Shown: positions 48,501 to 60,132 of the stretch, piece after piece
How positions within the stretch are numbered: position 1 is the first letter of the stretch
Layout: every line of letters starts with the position of its first letter
Source: Rhabditoides inermis
Lineage: Eukaryota > Nematoda > Chromadorea > Rhabditida > Rhabditidae
Direction: 5' to 3'
Length of the DNA stretch: 64,000 nucleotides
NCBI GenBank assembly: GCA_963966185.1
Contig: CAWZYM010000248.1
Span: forward strand, 1 to 64,000
Made by a program: the position numbers and the translations under genes
Notes under the pieces: model-generated
Told to the model about the DNA's origin: nothing
The model's database searches: none
The model's input: only the letters and a program-made list of their open reading frames with translations

Positions 48501-48994
48501 TAGAGTTTCGTTCGATTTCCGAAACGGTCATTTTCGAAAAATGACGATTTCGAAATTTCCGTTTCGGAAATAACCGAACACTTTTCGGAATTTCCGAACC
48601 GAACGACCGCGTGTTCGGCGCGCGCCGAAACGGCAATGACCGAACTCGGGCCGCGCCATTTCGGAAATTCCGAAAAACACATTTGCATAATATTGATGAA
48701 ATGTAACTGACCGATGGCTCACTCATTCCCCACTATCAACTCGAGAACACGGTCGAGTCATGCGAAAATCCCTCATTCCAGAGATTATTCTAATATTTTT
48801 CGGCAATTCCGAAAAACGCTGCCGAAAGGAACGGCCGCGCCGAACGATTCCGAAAAGGTTTCCGAAACGTCGGTTCGGTCATTGCCGAACAGATCGGATT
48901 TCGGAATCGGCCGTTTCGAAAATTCCGAAATCGGTGATCATTCGCCGAAATGACGTGTTTTCGGTCGTCATTTCGGCAGCCGAACGAAACTCTA
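48501..48994. mobile_element. 494-bp inverted-repeat element packed with TTCCGAA motifs
   Basis: The termini TAGAGTTTCGTTCG and CGAACGAAACTCTA are inverted, with TA at each edge. The interior holds about a dozen TTTCGGAA or TTCCGAAA motifs in both orientations, many back to back. The sequence has no credible coding frame. It is a non-autonomous element with an unusual internal motif array. Confidence 0.82.
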
Positions 48995-49402
48995 TTTTAC
49001 TTCCGTGTTTGATAATCATCTGTCCATGCAATGAATTTCTATCTGTATTAGTCACAAAATTACCTATCCGAGCGTAAAATTATAGCGTTATAAACTATAG
49101 TCTTTTGGTCGCCGTTGTTAGGGTATCCCCCCAGTTCACGGTACGGCAACCATCTCGCCGCATAATTTCCAAACAACATTTAGTCGCATTTATCCGCTCA
49201 ATCGGCCCTAGCAATATCAATCGACCGCGCCATTCGAGGTCTGTTTTTATGAAAATGAGGGTCTTATGCAAGTCTAATAAAACAGAGTTTTCCAATCAGT
49301 TCCAACTAGTTATGTTATAGTATTTCTTCTTTACCAAAGCTCCTTCCTGATTTTTACATTTTTGGGGAGCGCAAAATAATTCTATTCACACATATAGTTT
49401 CA

Positions 49403-49664
49403 TTCAGGGAGTTGGTTGGGAGTTTTGTACATTTGACTACAACTACAGAAATGGAGATACTCATTTTCCGTGCGGGACGACACACCGGGCAGTCGGTGAA
49501 ATGTTCTCGCAAGCGATATTTTCAAAAGAGAACGATCATTTCTCGTTGCAATTAGAGGGGTACGAGACCATTGTCACCGGTCCCCCAATGTGTGGTCCCA
49601 CACGAAAAATGAGTATCTTCATTTCTGTAGTCAAATGTACAAAGCCCCCAACTATCTCCCTGAA
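49403..49664. mobile_element. 262-bp inverted-repeat element
   Basis: The left arm from TTCAGGGAGTTGGTTGGGAG pairs with the right arm ending CCAACTATCTCCCTGAA. Both arms contain TTTGTACATTTGACTAC and GATACTCATTTT. The arms are about 95 bp around a loop of about 70 bp. Small fold-back MITE; non-coding. Confidence 0.8.
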
Positions 49665-50282
49665 CAATGCTACAATTAGTCTGGTACAAAGTGCAATTTC
49701 AGTTCTGAATCTGGTATATCCATTTTACTTGTGTTTGTGTAACAAGCTACTTACGTAAATCGTGATTACACCTGCTTGTTCACTCACACTTCTGTTCACT
49801 AATTCACTCACCGTCGTGTTTTACTTCATTCACTGTCATTTCCGTTTTTCAAACGGAAACGTAAGTACAATACTGAAAAACAGTGTACAGTACTCAATTA
49901 TCCGTCTAGTTTTATAGCCGTTTACATTTCATTGCTGTTCACAGAAATAATGTTGATTCTAAGTTCGGTGACAAACCATCTTTACCTGCTGTTCGTATTG
50001 TTATTACCACAATTCGTAACAGTAACTACATATGAGAGCGCATATCTCGTTCACTTTCAATGTGCCGTGTGAAATGAGAAGTCGATAATTCCGCAATTCA
50101 CAATGTAGGCGTGTGTGTAAGAAAGCGTGCCACTTTTGCATAAAGTCGAACTATTACTTACTTATACTGTACTGCCAAAATAATCACATCGTGGGAGAAT
50201 GATGTTATGCTTTATGCTGTCTTTTTTAAAATGTATACTTACTCTTCTAAGGATCGTGGGAACTATTCGCTTCCGCGTGTGA

Positions 50283-53200
50283 ATGAACCAATTCGAGGGG
50301 CTCGGTCTCGATCTCACATACGCCAACAATATGCTGAACGACGAATGCCAAGCGGTAAGCATATTGTTGTGCCTTTTCTTTTGAAGTGGTGTTGAGGTGG
50401 CGGCGACGTTGCAATCCTCTCCCTACCTTCTCGCACAAGTTCTCACCTGTGTATTATGTGTGTGCACTATAGCAGCCAATGCGGCGCTGTGCTGCAAATA
50501 CAGTCGGCTGCTACACGCGCATGACAGCTTCGTGGTGCGTTCACCACCTTGTACATAACATGCATAGATGATGTTCAGATCATTCTGCGATTGTTTACAC
50601 TGAATACGACACTTTTCTCAGGACTAATGCTGTATGTCGAGGTGAGTGTGGTGACGTATGTTATATATGCCGAGAATCGAACGCCGTTAAGGTTCGGGAA
50701 GCAATCACGATGCAGCTGAATGCTGGCTGCGACGTTCTGTTCATCTCTGATGACTGCTACGTGCCCCGATTCGTCCTTACCCTGACCACTGTCTCATTCT
50801 CACTACATCTATAGTGAGTTCGACAAAGCGAAAACAGAACAGATGAGAAAGAGAGAAAGATGAACACCAGTCGCCAGAGATAGCGAGCGAGCAGCAAAAG
50901 ATCATGGCGCAGATAGGAAAAAAGTCAAAAGTAAACAAGAAAGTATAGACAGAAAAGTCCCCACATGCCACTCATGGTGTTTCGTTGTGCAGGAAAAGTT
51001 CCATGTTACCAAAAATTGTGCGAAAAAGTGCAATATGTGTGATTCTCGCCACGAAATGGGTACGGTAGTTTAAAGCATTGACCTTGCCAGGACCAGCTGA
51101 CGGGAACAGCTGTTTTTAATTTGTTTTCGTCTTGTTTTGTGTTTGTTGCATTTCGATTTTTCATTTTCAGTATCAAATGAAAATACATTGTTACTCGTTT
51201 TGTTTCGTGATCATATGCTTCGTTGTTCGTCAGAATTGCCATGAAATTGTCGCCGATTGGCGTTTTTCGAAAATGCGAAAATGAAAACCCTGTCGCGCTT
51301 TGTATTGTGTATTTACTCGTGATCTTGTGAAAAGGGCTGTTGACTAGTAACAATGGTTACTTTATGTTTATAGTGATGCTGCTTCGGTCCACACGCTGTG
51401 TACGGCGTCGCCAAGTTCGTTCGCGTGGCAGCCAGTTCAAGTAGGTTTGCAAAATGTGTCGTTATTTGTTTATTTGAGGAATGTAAATTTTAATTACTAT
51501 TACATGTGATTGAGTTTCTTAACAATGATCGTCTTCCAGGGCATGTTGGCTGGTGCGCGACAAGTGCGTGTGCGCGTTCGACACTGGTACTCGTTAAAAA
51601 TTTGTATATATGTTATGTATGTTGAATGCAGAAGTCGTCCAGACCGAATTCGTCCCTCAAACAGCGCATCACCGACATTAGCATGTGCTGCCCCACACCC
51701 CATCCTACCACAGCCACACAAAGGTATGTTGTCATCGTATCTGTTCAACGTACTCCTCAATTTACCTATTTACCACCACTTTATTATACACTGTGTCAAT
51801 GTAGTATGCAGTATAACGGTAGCTGCCTAGTTTGAAACCTATTCGTTGCAGGTGCTGTCAGATGTACGCGCTCTGTCGTCTGCCAGTCAGCTCAACGATT
51901 TGGCCACAAGTACTGCGACAGCGACTACATGACTACATCCTTCAACCTACATTGTTTGTGCGTGAACATGTTCGTTGTATATAGAATATGTTCGTTTCTA
52001 CGGCAATAATAAACATGTGTTTTATCCGATGAATTGTGTATGCGGTCACGTCATACGTCATAGTATCTTGAATGCTTTGTTTTTTTTTCTGACAGTATTA
52101 CCGAACTAAAGCGTCGATCCAATTGCGTTTCCATTTTCTATTTATTTCATTTTCTATGCCATGTGCTCGCCGATCGCGTGGTCATCAACTACCGCATAGT
52201 GCAGTGGTAACGCAGTTGCCTTTTAATATTGCGCGCATTGATGCCCCCGCGGGTTCGAGTCCCGTGGTGGGTAAAAATTTTGCCCACTGCAAAATGTCAA
52301 AAAATTGAAAAAAAAATATTCCCGCAAGTAAGTGGGTGGGGGTAATAAGCCCCGCCCATTGCCTGCGAATCATACATTTCGCCGTCGGCGGAGTGGCATG
52401 TTGAATCCAAGTCGGGTGTCAACGGGATTTGAACCCGCGAGCTGCCACAACGCGAGTCGAATTTTGAATTCGAAAAATCTTCTGCATCTCAGGCAGTTGC
52501 AGATTTGAAATTAACGCAGAATCGTCGTTATTTCGAATAAAATGCAAATGTGCTTTTTCCGAGTAGAAAATAATTCACCATTCTACCTTTATTGTGATCT
52601 CACCGAAAAATTCACAGTTTAGTTCACCAACTGAATAAGTTCATACACTGCATGTATAGTATCAGAGTTGATTAGACGTAACACATTGTCCATATCTACT
52701 CGTTCGCAGTGGTCTCTCGCTGGAACGCTTCGGTGCTATCACATTCCCCACAAACTACTGTCGACGACGGGTCGTCCCGGGAGCACTCATTGCACTCTCA
52801 CTGGTACGAGTCACTGTGTTTCCAATTGGTCACGTTTAACGCCGTAGCAGTGTGTTTATTTGTACGACCTCGTCTCTTCTATATATGTGGTATTCATAAA
52901 TTGTTTTGGTGGGATGTGGGCGTTTCAGCGCGCTCAGCGTCTTTCAAACACGCATGAGTGTCTGGCTGGAACCTTTTTACTTTTGCAGACGCTCATTTGG
53001 TTTGCAGGAGACTGCGGCGGCGGGATTGGCTGTATATGTACACACAGCTCCATCGCAGAATAGCCTCATTCAGAGGTGGTTCAAGTGTACTTTTCTTTTC
53101 TGATTTACCATGCATTGAAATACAAACTGAAGGCAGTGAGGATTTGTTTGAATTTGTCTGATTTAGAAAGATGTGTAATACTGAAAACAACAAAACACAC

Positions 53201-55285
53201 ATCAACATGACACTCCGTTATTGCTAACGGCGGGTATAATTATGTAACATGGAAACTTTAATTTATTAATCAATGATTAACATTTTTGTTTATAGCTGTA
53301 CGGCATTCGAGGAACAAGCTCGGCCTCGCTACATGCACGTGCTCTATTTTCTCATGGCTGCTAATCTCGGCACTTACTTGAACTTCTATGGAGTCTACGC
53401 GACCGCCAAGAAAATCGTCAAGAAGCAAGTGTTTACTCATTTTGTTTTTCATTTTGCGCGCGAAAATGAGCAATCAAGAAACAGGCTGATTTTTCAAAAA
53501 AAATAAAATAAACGGGGGCTGTGTAAATGAATTAGCGCGCGACTTATAAGTCGACGTTTTTATTGTTTTTTTGCGTGCGTGGCATAAGAGGAAACGGCGG
53601 AAACAGACCAAAAAACTTGGCAAGCAACTTTTTTCTCGATTATCATATTTATTTTGTGCAGAATCTGCAATTTTTTGAAACATTCTCACGATTCCTTTCC
53701 CATGATATAGGCATTTATGTGATCTTTGAATAAAGCAAACTGAATATTCCGTTTGAAAGTACAGGGACGCATTCTGGGGATAATTGAGCATTCCCTCACT
53801 CGTATGTTCATATTTCGAATTGCAAAATAAAAGTGACGCTTTGTTAAACTCGAACACGCTGAAACAGCAAGGACTTTGAACTTCCAAATTTCCTCCAAAA
53901 ACCTTTCTTGTCTCTCGCGTATCTCTCAAATGAGCTGTCACTGCTTTCAGTAAACATATCGCAGTGGTTGTGTTCACTTTTCCTATTAGGAATCCACAGG
54001 TTCGGAGTCTTCCACAGACAATGTGTTTTGCTGATGAAATTTAAAAAAAGCGAGTTGGAGTGTTTGCTGAACTCTTTTGAGGTAGAAACAAAACTGTAAA
54101 GTGCAAATGTTTTTTTTGCTTGTTCACGAAAGCAATCATTGCATTTTATTAGTAATTAAAGGTACACTGGCGACTTATTTTTGACTCGGAATGTTCAAAA
54201 GAATCATATTAACCTAAATCTTTATCGATTTGTGAGAAAAAACAACGATTGTCCGTTGCGTGCAAATGTTGCAACTCGCTGTCGCAACAACTTATTTCAA
54301 ACTCAAAAGTGGTCCCGCCAAGACTTCCATTCCGTTGAACTCTTCAATACTGCAGAAATGACGAGAGAAGGCATATATCGAGATGAACGAAGCTCGTTAT
54401 CTAATTATGTGGCTCAATGCGTGTGTGCGCCGTTTTATGGCGCAGACCTCGCCGGTTCGAGTCCTATCTACGGCAAATGTTTTGCATGAGTGATAATACG
54501 GGTTCAAGAGAGCTAGTTGCAAAAATAAGTCGCCACTGTTCCTTTAATGTTACTCATATGAGGCTGACTGCAAAACTCATAAAAGAACAGTTTTAGTAGG
54601 TTAAACCATGCCCATGCTGGCACTTTTTCGTCATGGTCCAGGGGAGAGAGAGAGTTAAATGAAGAGAATATTACAGAGAGCGGTACAACCTAGCAGCAAG
54701 AACGCAGGCAGTGGAGTGTGTGCGCGTGATCAACATGCTCGGTCCAGTCATGGTGTGCAACTGTATAGTGTTCACCGTGTACGGGATCGGGATAGAAGTG
54801 GCAAATAGGAGCCCCAGACTGCAGGTGGATACGAAACATCTCACAACATTGATTCTTTTGTCGTAATGTCTGTTGTGAAATGGCTGTTTTCGTCTTTCTT
54901 AAACACTAATTGTAGGTGGATCCCAGTTCGTTTCGACCGTTGTACATGCTGCTTTTCACACTGGTGAGTGGATGTGGCGTGAATGTACTTTATTCATACT
55001 GTTTTATATCATGCGAATAATTTTTTTACAACAACACTAGCAACTGGCAACACCAAAAACTCATTGATATATAACTATTTTTAATGAAGTAAAAGACATG
55101 TAGGATGAAGAAAAAAACTTGATTGATTGAAATTTCAGGCTCTACCTATTTTCACAACTCTTTGCCCCTTTCTGATGTGTGTGATTGCTCTTCGAATGCG
55201 AAGAAGAAACACGAGTAAAATCAGGGACATGCTACAACAAGATATCCGAATGAACAACAACTACAACACGAATTTATGGATATGA
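50283..55285 (+). CDS. Sra/Srab-like chemoreceptor GPCR (receptor F)
   Basis: Seven-transmembrane receptor of the nematode Sra superfamily. Ten exons: 50283-50354, 50397-50534, 50579-50641, 50692-50813, 52710-52803, 53008-53075, 53296-53424, 54677-54824, 54916-54963, 55139-55285. They total 1029 nt (342 aa), in phase. Features typical of the family are the Cys near the N terminus (NDECQA), TM1 LTCVLCVCTIAANAAL, YGLSLERFGAI at the end of TM3, ERYNLAARTQ before TM6 and the basic ALRMRRRNTSKIRDM tail. The exon after 53424 is reached through a GC donor (AAGAA/GCAAGT), because the normal GT alternative breaks the frame. Exons 2-6 match receptor H exon for exon (138, 63, 122, 94, 68 nt). Intron 4 is 1.9 kb and holds an orphan exon-like block; the 1.25-kb intron after exon 7 holds a MITE. 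AATAAA is at 55405-55410. The Sra versus Srab assignment is uncertain. Confidence 0.9.
51379..52013 (+). other. Exon-like block of unknown origin inside receptor F intron 4
   Basis: Three stretches with GC-balanced, exon-like codon use are bounded by acceptor and donor consensus: 51379-51446, 51631-51722 and from 51852. An AATAAA lies at 52008-52013. No single reading joins all three into one clean frame; the best pairwise joins give Ser/Thr-rich peptides such as SDVRALSSASQLNDLATSTA. It could be an alternative 3' end of receptor F, a decayed duplicate, or the tail of an unrelated gene. Confidence 0.3.
52188..52271 (+). repeat. tRNA-like sequence
   Basis: ACTACCGCATAGTGCAGTGG (A-box region), a B-box GGGTTCGAGTCCC and a closing GTGGTGGGT that could pair with the start. 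The middle is irregular. It lies in an intron of receptor F. Likely tRNA-derived repeat; a real tRNA is not excluded. Confidence 0.5.
52385..52600 (-). mobile_element. Decayed inverted copy of the tRNA-core MITE (family 2)
   Basis: On the minus strand it reads, in the family order, GAGTAGAAAA-type terminus, AACGACGATTCTGCGTT and a tRNA-like B box (GGGTTCAAATCC). The terminal repeats are degraded and no TTAA pair is certain. Confidence 0.5.
54160..54543 (+). mobile_element. TTAA-flanked MITE, family 2 (tRNA-like core), copy 3
   Basis: 384-bp element in the intron between receptor F exons 7 and 8. It starts AGGTACACTGGCGACTTATT, ends AATAAGTCGCCACTGTTCCT, and has TTAA on both sides (54156-54159, 54544-54547). 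The tRNA-like part at about 54408-54472 has GGTTCGAGTCC as B box. Confidence 0.88.
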
Positions 55286-55404
55286 CTGATAACAATAGTT
55301 TGTCTGTTGGATGATAAGGAATGCATTTCAGCGTCTCTAAGTTACAACGTTTTGTGCATTTATACTGTTACTTTCAGCGTGTTTGTAACTTTGTTAAGGT
55401 CGAT

Positions 55405-55410
55405 AATAAA
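55405..55410 (+). terminator. Receptor F poly(A) signal
   Basis: AATAAA 120 nt after the stop codon of receptor F. Confidence 0.6.
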
Positions 55411-57956
55411 CGCTGCTCATGACCAAATATTATTCACTTTTTTCTCCTTTTTTTTTATAAATTGATCGTTTCACAAATATAACCTTTCAAAGACACATTT
55501 GTAATTCTCAAAACATATACATTTCGTGAATCTCAGAACATTCACAGTTCATTGCAGTAATGCAGTACGATGATAAATTACAATTTATTGCACAAGGAGA
55601 GCATTCTGTTTTTTTTCATAAAGAGCTGACAGAAAGTGAAAAAAAGCGTTTGTAGGTCAGCTTTCACTTCCATAATTGATTGAATTCCGCACAAGTTCTG
55701 ATTCGCATGCTGATTTGTTATAGTCGGTTTGGATCCTATATGCCATCCGTGACATTTCACATGTTGTGCAGTTTCGTGCAACACAACATGTATGTCTTCA
55801 AATATCCAAAAGGCTTTGTGTGAGGGAATCGAACTTGCGGAAAGGCAGCGTGCGCTGGCGGCGCGCTCTATCACATAGAGGGTCATACCTGGAGGTCATT
55901 GAATTTCGCAGATATGTTTGCTCGTTATCTCTCATCATTGTACACTGAAGAAGCCAGTGGAGCTAGATGGGCTCTCTCTTCGATCTCCTAATCACTGCCT
56001 CTATGGCGCAGTGGTAGTGTGCGCCGGCAGCGCACAATCGCCGCGGCCTGTCCGCGGGTTCGATTCCCACTCAAGAAAGCGTTTTGGATATTTGATGACA
56101 TACATGTTGTGTTGCACAAAACTGCACAACATGTGAAATGTCACGGATGGCATAGAGGATCCAATCCGACTATAGTGTGATGGCTGCTGTTGCGTCTATG
56201 TAGTATCGTTCGGGACAATGCTATGGATGACGAGAGAGGGCTGATCCGAGACACGCGCCCATTAGGAGGCAACTGCTGCGAACGAGACTGCTGAACAAAC
56301 GTGCCCTTATCTGTATCTCTCTCTCCATGTTTCGTGCGTTTTTTTAACAACTCGCTTTAATCATGATAGAATGTGTTCCCTTTTTTGACCGACAAACTCG
56401 AAAAGCCGGAATAATAGACGAACAATGTGATTTTCATGTAAATGCCCAGTTTTTGTGTCATTTCTTGCAAATGCGCATCATGCGGTCGAACTTTACACGC
56501 ACCAAACAGTTGAAAACTGATGTTCTGTAACAAATACCGTATCTATGAACCTTATCACGATGAAACGTGTTCAGAAGTAGACACTTGATGGAAACCGACA
56601 TATGTATATACAAAACGTTGACTACATATGCGCCAAATATGCCCAGAAAATGAGTTTTCTGTGACAAGTTTCGTTGAGAGTAGAGATAGACAAGAGCTTC
56701 AATTGCCCCAAGACAGCTCTCACAACGTAGCGTGGCCCGATTTTTCGATTTCAATTTCGATTTCGATTTCGAAGGAGTTTTTCTCGTTATTTTAAAAGTT
56801 TAATTTTCGGACATATTGACAAGACACTCAATAACTCGTAACTCAAAATAGAGCCACCACGCTATAGAAATGTGCCGCGCATACCCTTTAGATTGTACCC
56901 TAGTCAACCCAGCTTCCAAATCGGAGTTCTAACACTGATTTCGATCGATTTTCGTCACTCTGTCAGACAGAGAAACTTAAATAAGTGTCTCCAACTTTGT
57001 CCAAAGACATGATAGAGACTCCAGACAACAGAGAAAGTTTTGGGTGATACCCACACCGACAACGTAGCGTCGTTCGATTTTCAAGTTTCGATCTCATTGA
57101 CAAGACATCATTTAAAACCCATTTCTCTCATTTCAAATAGACCGGTTCACACGAATTAATAAATTTGAAATCATCTTATTCCAAAGTCCAAATTAGTCGG
57201 CCAGTAAAGGCACTATATATTGCTTTTTTTCTTTCTTTTTTTCTACTCATCTTTTTTCATTTCCTCCTTTTCTCTCCTTCTCTTACTCTTTCAAGCACAT
57301 GATCTCATTTAACGAGACAAATTAAATGTCGTCATCATTGTTTTATCGGATCACAACGGCCAAGGAGTTTGTGTGTATACGTGAGAACTTCAAGCAAGAA
57401 TTGTTTCATAAATCCCTAGAGTCTTTTACAAATTGAGTTACATTTTTTCCTGCGCATTTGTAGTATAGCCTACTATCTATTACGCAGTGTCTCGAGGGAA
57501 ACAAACACGACAAGTTATACTTTGTTTGCCAGTGTTCTTCGCTCTACGCTAGTAGTTTTTTGTAGTTCAATCTACGTGAGGACTCGTTTCCTGGGTTACA
57601 GTAACACTCTTAAGTTGTCATGATTTCTCTACTTTCTTGTTTGTTCACGCATCTTACCCCTCGACCCTCAAACCATAATGATGATGACTGTTTTGTATTT
57701 CATCGTGTTTACATTACTACAGTTTTTCACTATCTATTAGATACGTAAAACGAGCACTATTTTTTTCGCAACATGAAGTGGTAGTAGCTCATCTCGTTTT
57801 ACCCACCCCCACATGATCGTATTTTCATAATAAAAAACGTCTTTAGTTTTTTCTGCAGTGTGCACATTAAAATAACCCAAATATGCGATAAATTGGTTGT
57901 ATTGATCTCAGTTTCCAAGTGTCTGCCTTGTTTCCGAGACTGTGTTGTTCAGGTGT
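55411..57956. other. Intergenic stretch, no gene recognised
   Basis: 2.5 kb between receptors F and G. Apart from the fold-back element at 55719-56174 and a short TTTCGA-rich run at 56742-56772, it is AT-rich and featureless. The 98-codon minus frame at 56458-56754 has no splice or family support. Confidence 0.6.
55719..56174. mobile_element. 456-bp fold-back element with tRNA-like arms, copy 2
   Basis: It has the same outer sequence as the 46933 element: TATAGTCGG at the left and CCAATCCGACTATA at the right, each with an edge TA. The two tRNA-like units face away from each other, at about 55812-55884 (-) and 55997-56072 (+), the latter with TATGGCGCAGTGGTAGTGTG and GGGTTCGATTCCC. Here little lies between the arms, so this is a compact version of the 1.39-kb copy. 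Confidence 0.82.
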
Positions 57957-59458
57957 ATGTTGCTGAACAACGTGACAATCCGGGACCAGACGTGGGGTGT
58001 GCAGGTGCACAACGTCATGTTCTACTCCACTCTGCCCCTCAACATTGCATGCATGGCCATAGTCGCCCATGTCAGTCCACAACCTTACAAACTGCACTCG
58101 CTCGTTTTCCAGGTATTGACTCGTTAGCATAAACTTCCAAGTCGTTTGTCTGGTCGGAGAGGGTAAAGATACACATAAACACGAAAGTCAAGCTACTGCC
58201 AATACTGAAAAAGGTTCAAGACAAAATGACTATGCCAGATGAAGAGATGAACCGACAGACATGCAAAACGCACTTTAATGCTAGTATTTCAGTTCAATTC
58301 CTTCCTGCTGAACATTGCTTGCTACGTTTCTCAGCCAGTTATCATCTACCCTCTTACCATCGGATACGCAGCCGGACACATAGCCAACCACTACAACTTT
58401 TCACTACATATTCAAATGGTTTCAATTCTTGTGTTTTTAGTTTTTAGTGTTCCAGATTTTCATTAGCATGTAATGTTTATAGATTCTCATCATATGTCTG
58501 CTTGGTATGAATGGCAGTGCTCTAATGAACATCTGTCTACACCGACTATTTGTGAGAGAGTTTTGATTAAAACAATGATCACTAGAGAATTCAGAGTATT
58601 CGCCGCAAATTCGGCGGCGTTCGATTTTACATCCAGTTTGTGGCGTCGACTTTTCATTTTGTGATCCACATCGTCCTCGCTTGTGAATTTGGCTACTTTG
58701 TGACCGCGAAGAATCACTCAAGCGTTATTGACAACTTGAAAAAGGTGTTTTGAACTGTAATCAAGTGCAAACAACGATTGCATAGCAATATCCTGGTCTG
58801 GAAACGCTAATCACACAACACGCTGACAAATCGTGGTACGCAGTAAACCCAACCGTTGCGGTTATGCTGGATACTTGGGTGGCTGTGAGTGAACATTTGA
58901 TAAATAGAGGACAAAAACATGAATTCAGATTATTGTCGTCCTATTCGTTTTCTTTAACTCTATCAGTTTCACTTTATTATGGGATGCGTACGGCGTTTTC
59001 GCAGGGCTCTCGTCGGAAGCTCGCAATAACAGAGAGCTGGCTTACATCAAAACACTCATGTGCCAGGTTTGTCACATTCATAACGAATCAAATACAACAG
59101 TTTATTATAAACTTTTCACAAAAAGTTTGTGAAAATGCGTCTGATCACTAATCTGAATAAAACTATCAGAACTTCATTTTCATCGTGTTTGTGCTGTTGC
59201 CAGCAATTTGGACGGCACTTGCGACAAGTTGCGAATTGTGGATCGCGAACGGTACACAGAAACGGATCAAAGTGCTGAACAAATCACTTGTGTTCAGGCC
59301 ACTCGGACTGGGTGTTCTGTTTCCTGTCTCTGCACACTGGCCTCTCCAGTCTCCTCCTTCTTCTCGACCCAGCCATGTCGAGAAGACAGAAAACGGTCAC
59401 TCCGTTCCGCACATCCATCTATTCTACAAATCAATCGCCACCACCGTATAAGATGTAG
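57957..59458 (+). CDS. Sri/Srh-like chemoreceptor GPCR (receptor G)
   Basis: Seven-transmembrane receptor of the Srh/Sri group in the Str superfamily. Eight exons: 57957-58112, 58293-58418, 58483-58551, 58595-58744, 58786-58884, 58929-59066, 59170-59251, 59298-59458. They total 981 nt (326 aa), in phase. TTGTTCAG, a probable spliced-leader acceptor, ends four nt before the ATG. Family-like features are QPVIIYPLTIGYAAG at TM3, HRLF followed by a basic stretch, YPGLETLI in the second extracellular loop, and HSDWVFCFLSLHTGLSSLL in TM7 followed by a basic Pro-rich tail. It lies between two Sra-like genes on the same strand but belongs to a different family. No disruption was seen. Sri and Srh cannot be separated with confidence by eye. 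Confidence 0.88.
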
Positions 59459-60054
59459 ACTTTCATCATCGTCCTAGCATTTCAACTTATTCACTCTTTA
59501 CTTTATCAAAATGATGAAATGGTTCAAAAACAGATACTAAAAAACTAGATCCAGCGGAGTGATCGCACTCTGTCTTTTTTACATGGCTGACGTTTATCTG
59601 ATGCCAACTCATGTCAACCATTCCGCCCTCTCCTGCATTTTTTTGTTTGTTTTTTTCTAATACGTATCTCTCGTCCATGTACGGTGTGGACGTGTCTGGT
59701 GTCTCTACTTTATACACACTCTCTCGCTTTTGCACAGGACGATTTTCCCGATGGCGGTAGTCTGCCGCGACTACTTGTGTGATCGAGTCAACTTCTAAAA
59801 CGTCACTCGACTTTCTAAAATTTTAAAATTAGAAAATAAAATAATTCTAACCGACATTCTTTTGTAATTGACAAGCGGCAAAAGGGCGTTGTTTTCTCGT
59901 GGGACCAATTATGTTATTATGTATCTTGAAAATCAAACTGAAGAAAGTCAGCCACCGAAAACCGCACGTAGACGAACAATGTGATCAATACTACATACAC
60001 CTTCTATAGGGATGTCAAGTGAGCGGAGCTTAGGTGGCACAAAAATGCGGCATC

Positions 60055-60132
60055 TTCCAGCGCCAAACGAATGCACCATTCGACGCACCGTAAAAAGTTG
60101 TATTTAACGGTGCCTTCCGTTTGGCGCTGGAA
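60055..60132. repeat. 78-bp nested inverted repeat
   Basis: Outer arms TTCCAGCGCCAAACGAA and TTCCGTTTGGCGCTGGAA pair with one bulge or mismatch. Inside, GCACCG and CGGTGC pair around an AT-rich loop. It could be a very small MITE or a structured RNA element. Confidence 0.75.

Larger units (their letters stand above)
45503..50282. other. Repeat-rich intergenic stretch, no gene recognised
   Basis: 4.8 kb between the INPP5A-like gene and the chemoreceptor cluster. It is occupied by a tRNA-like trace (46172-46243), a 1.39-kb fold-back element (46933-48326), a TTCCGAA-rich element (48501-48994) and a 262-bp inverted repeat (49403-49664). The stretches between (45.5-46.1, 46.3-46.9, 49.7-50.2 kb) show no gene-like pattern. 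Confidence 0.65.

Noticed and set aside
56458..56754. 98-codon minus-strand frame
   Set aside because: Single open stretch in AT-rich DNA with no splice, motif or composition support.
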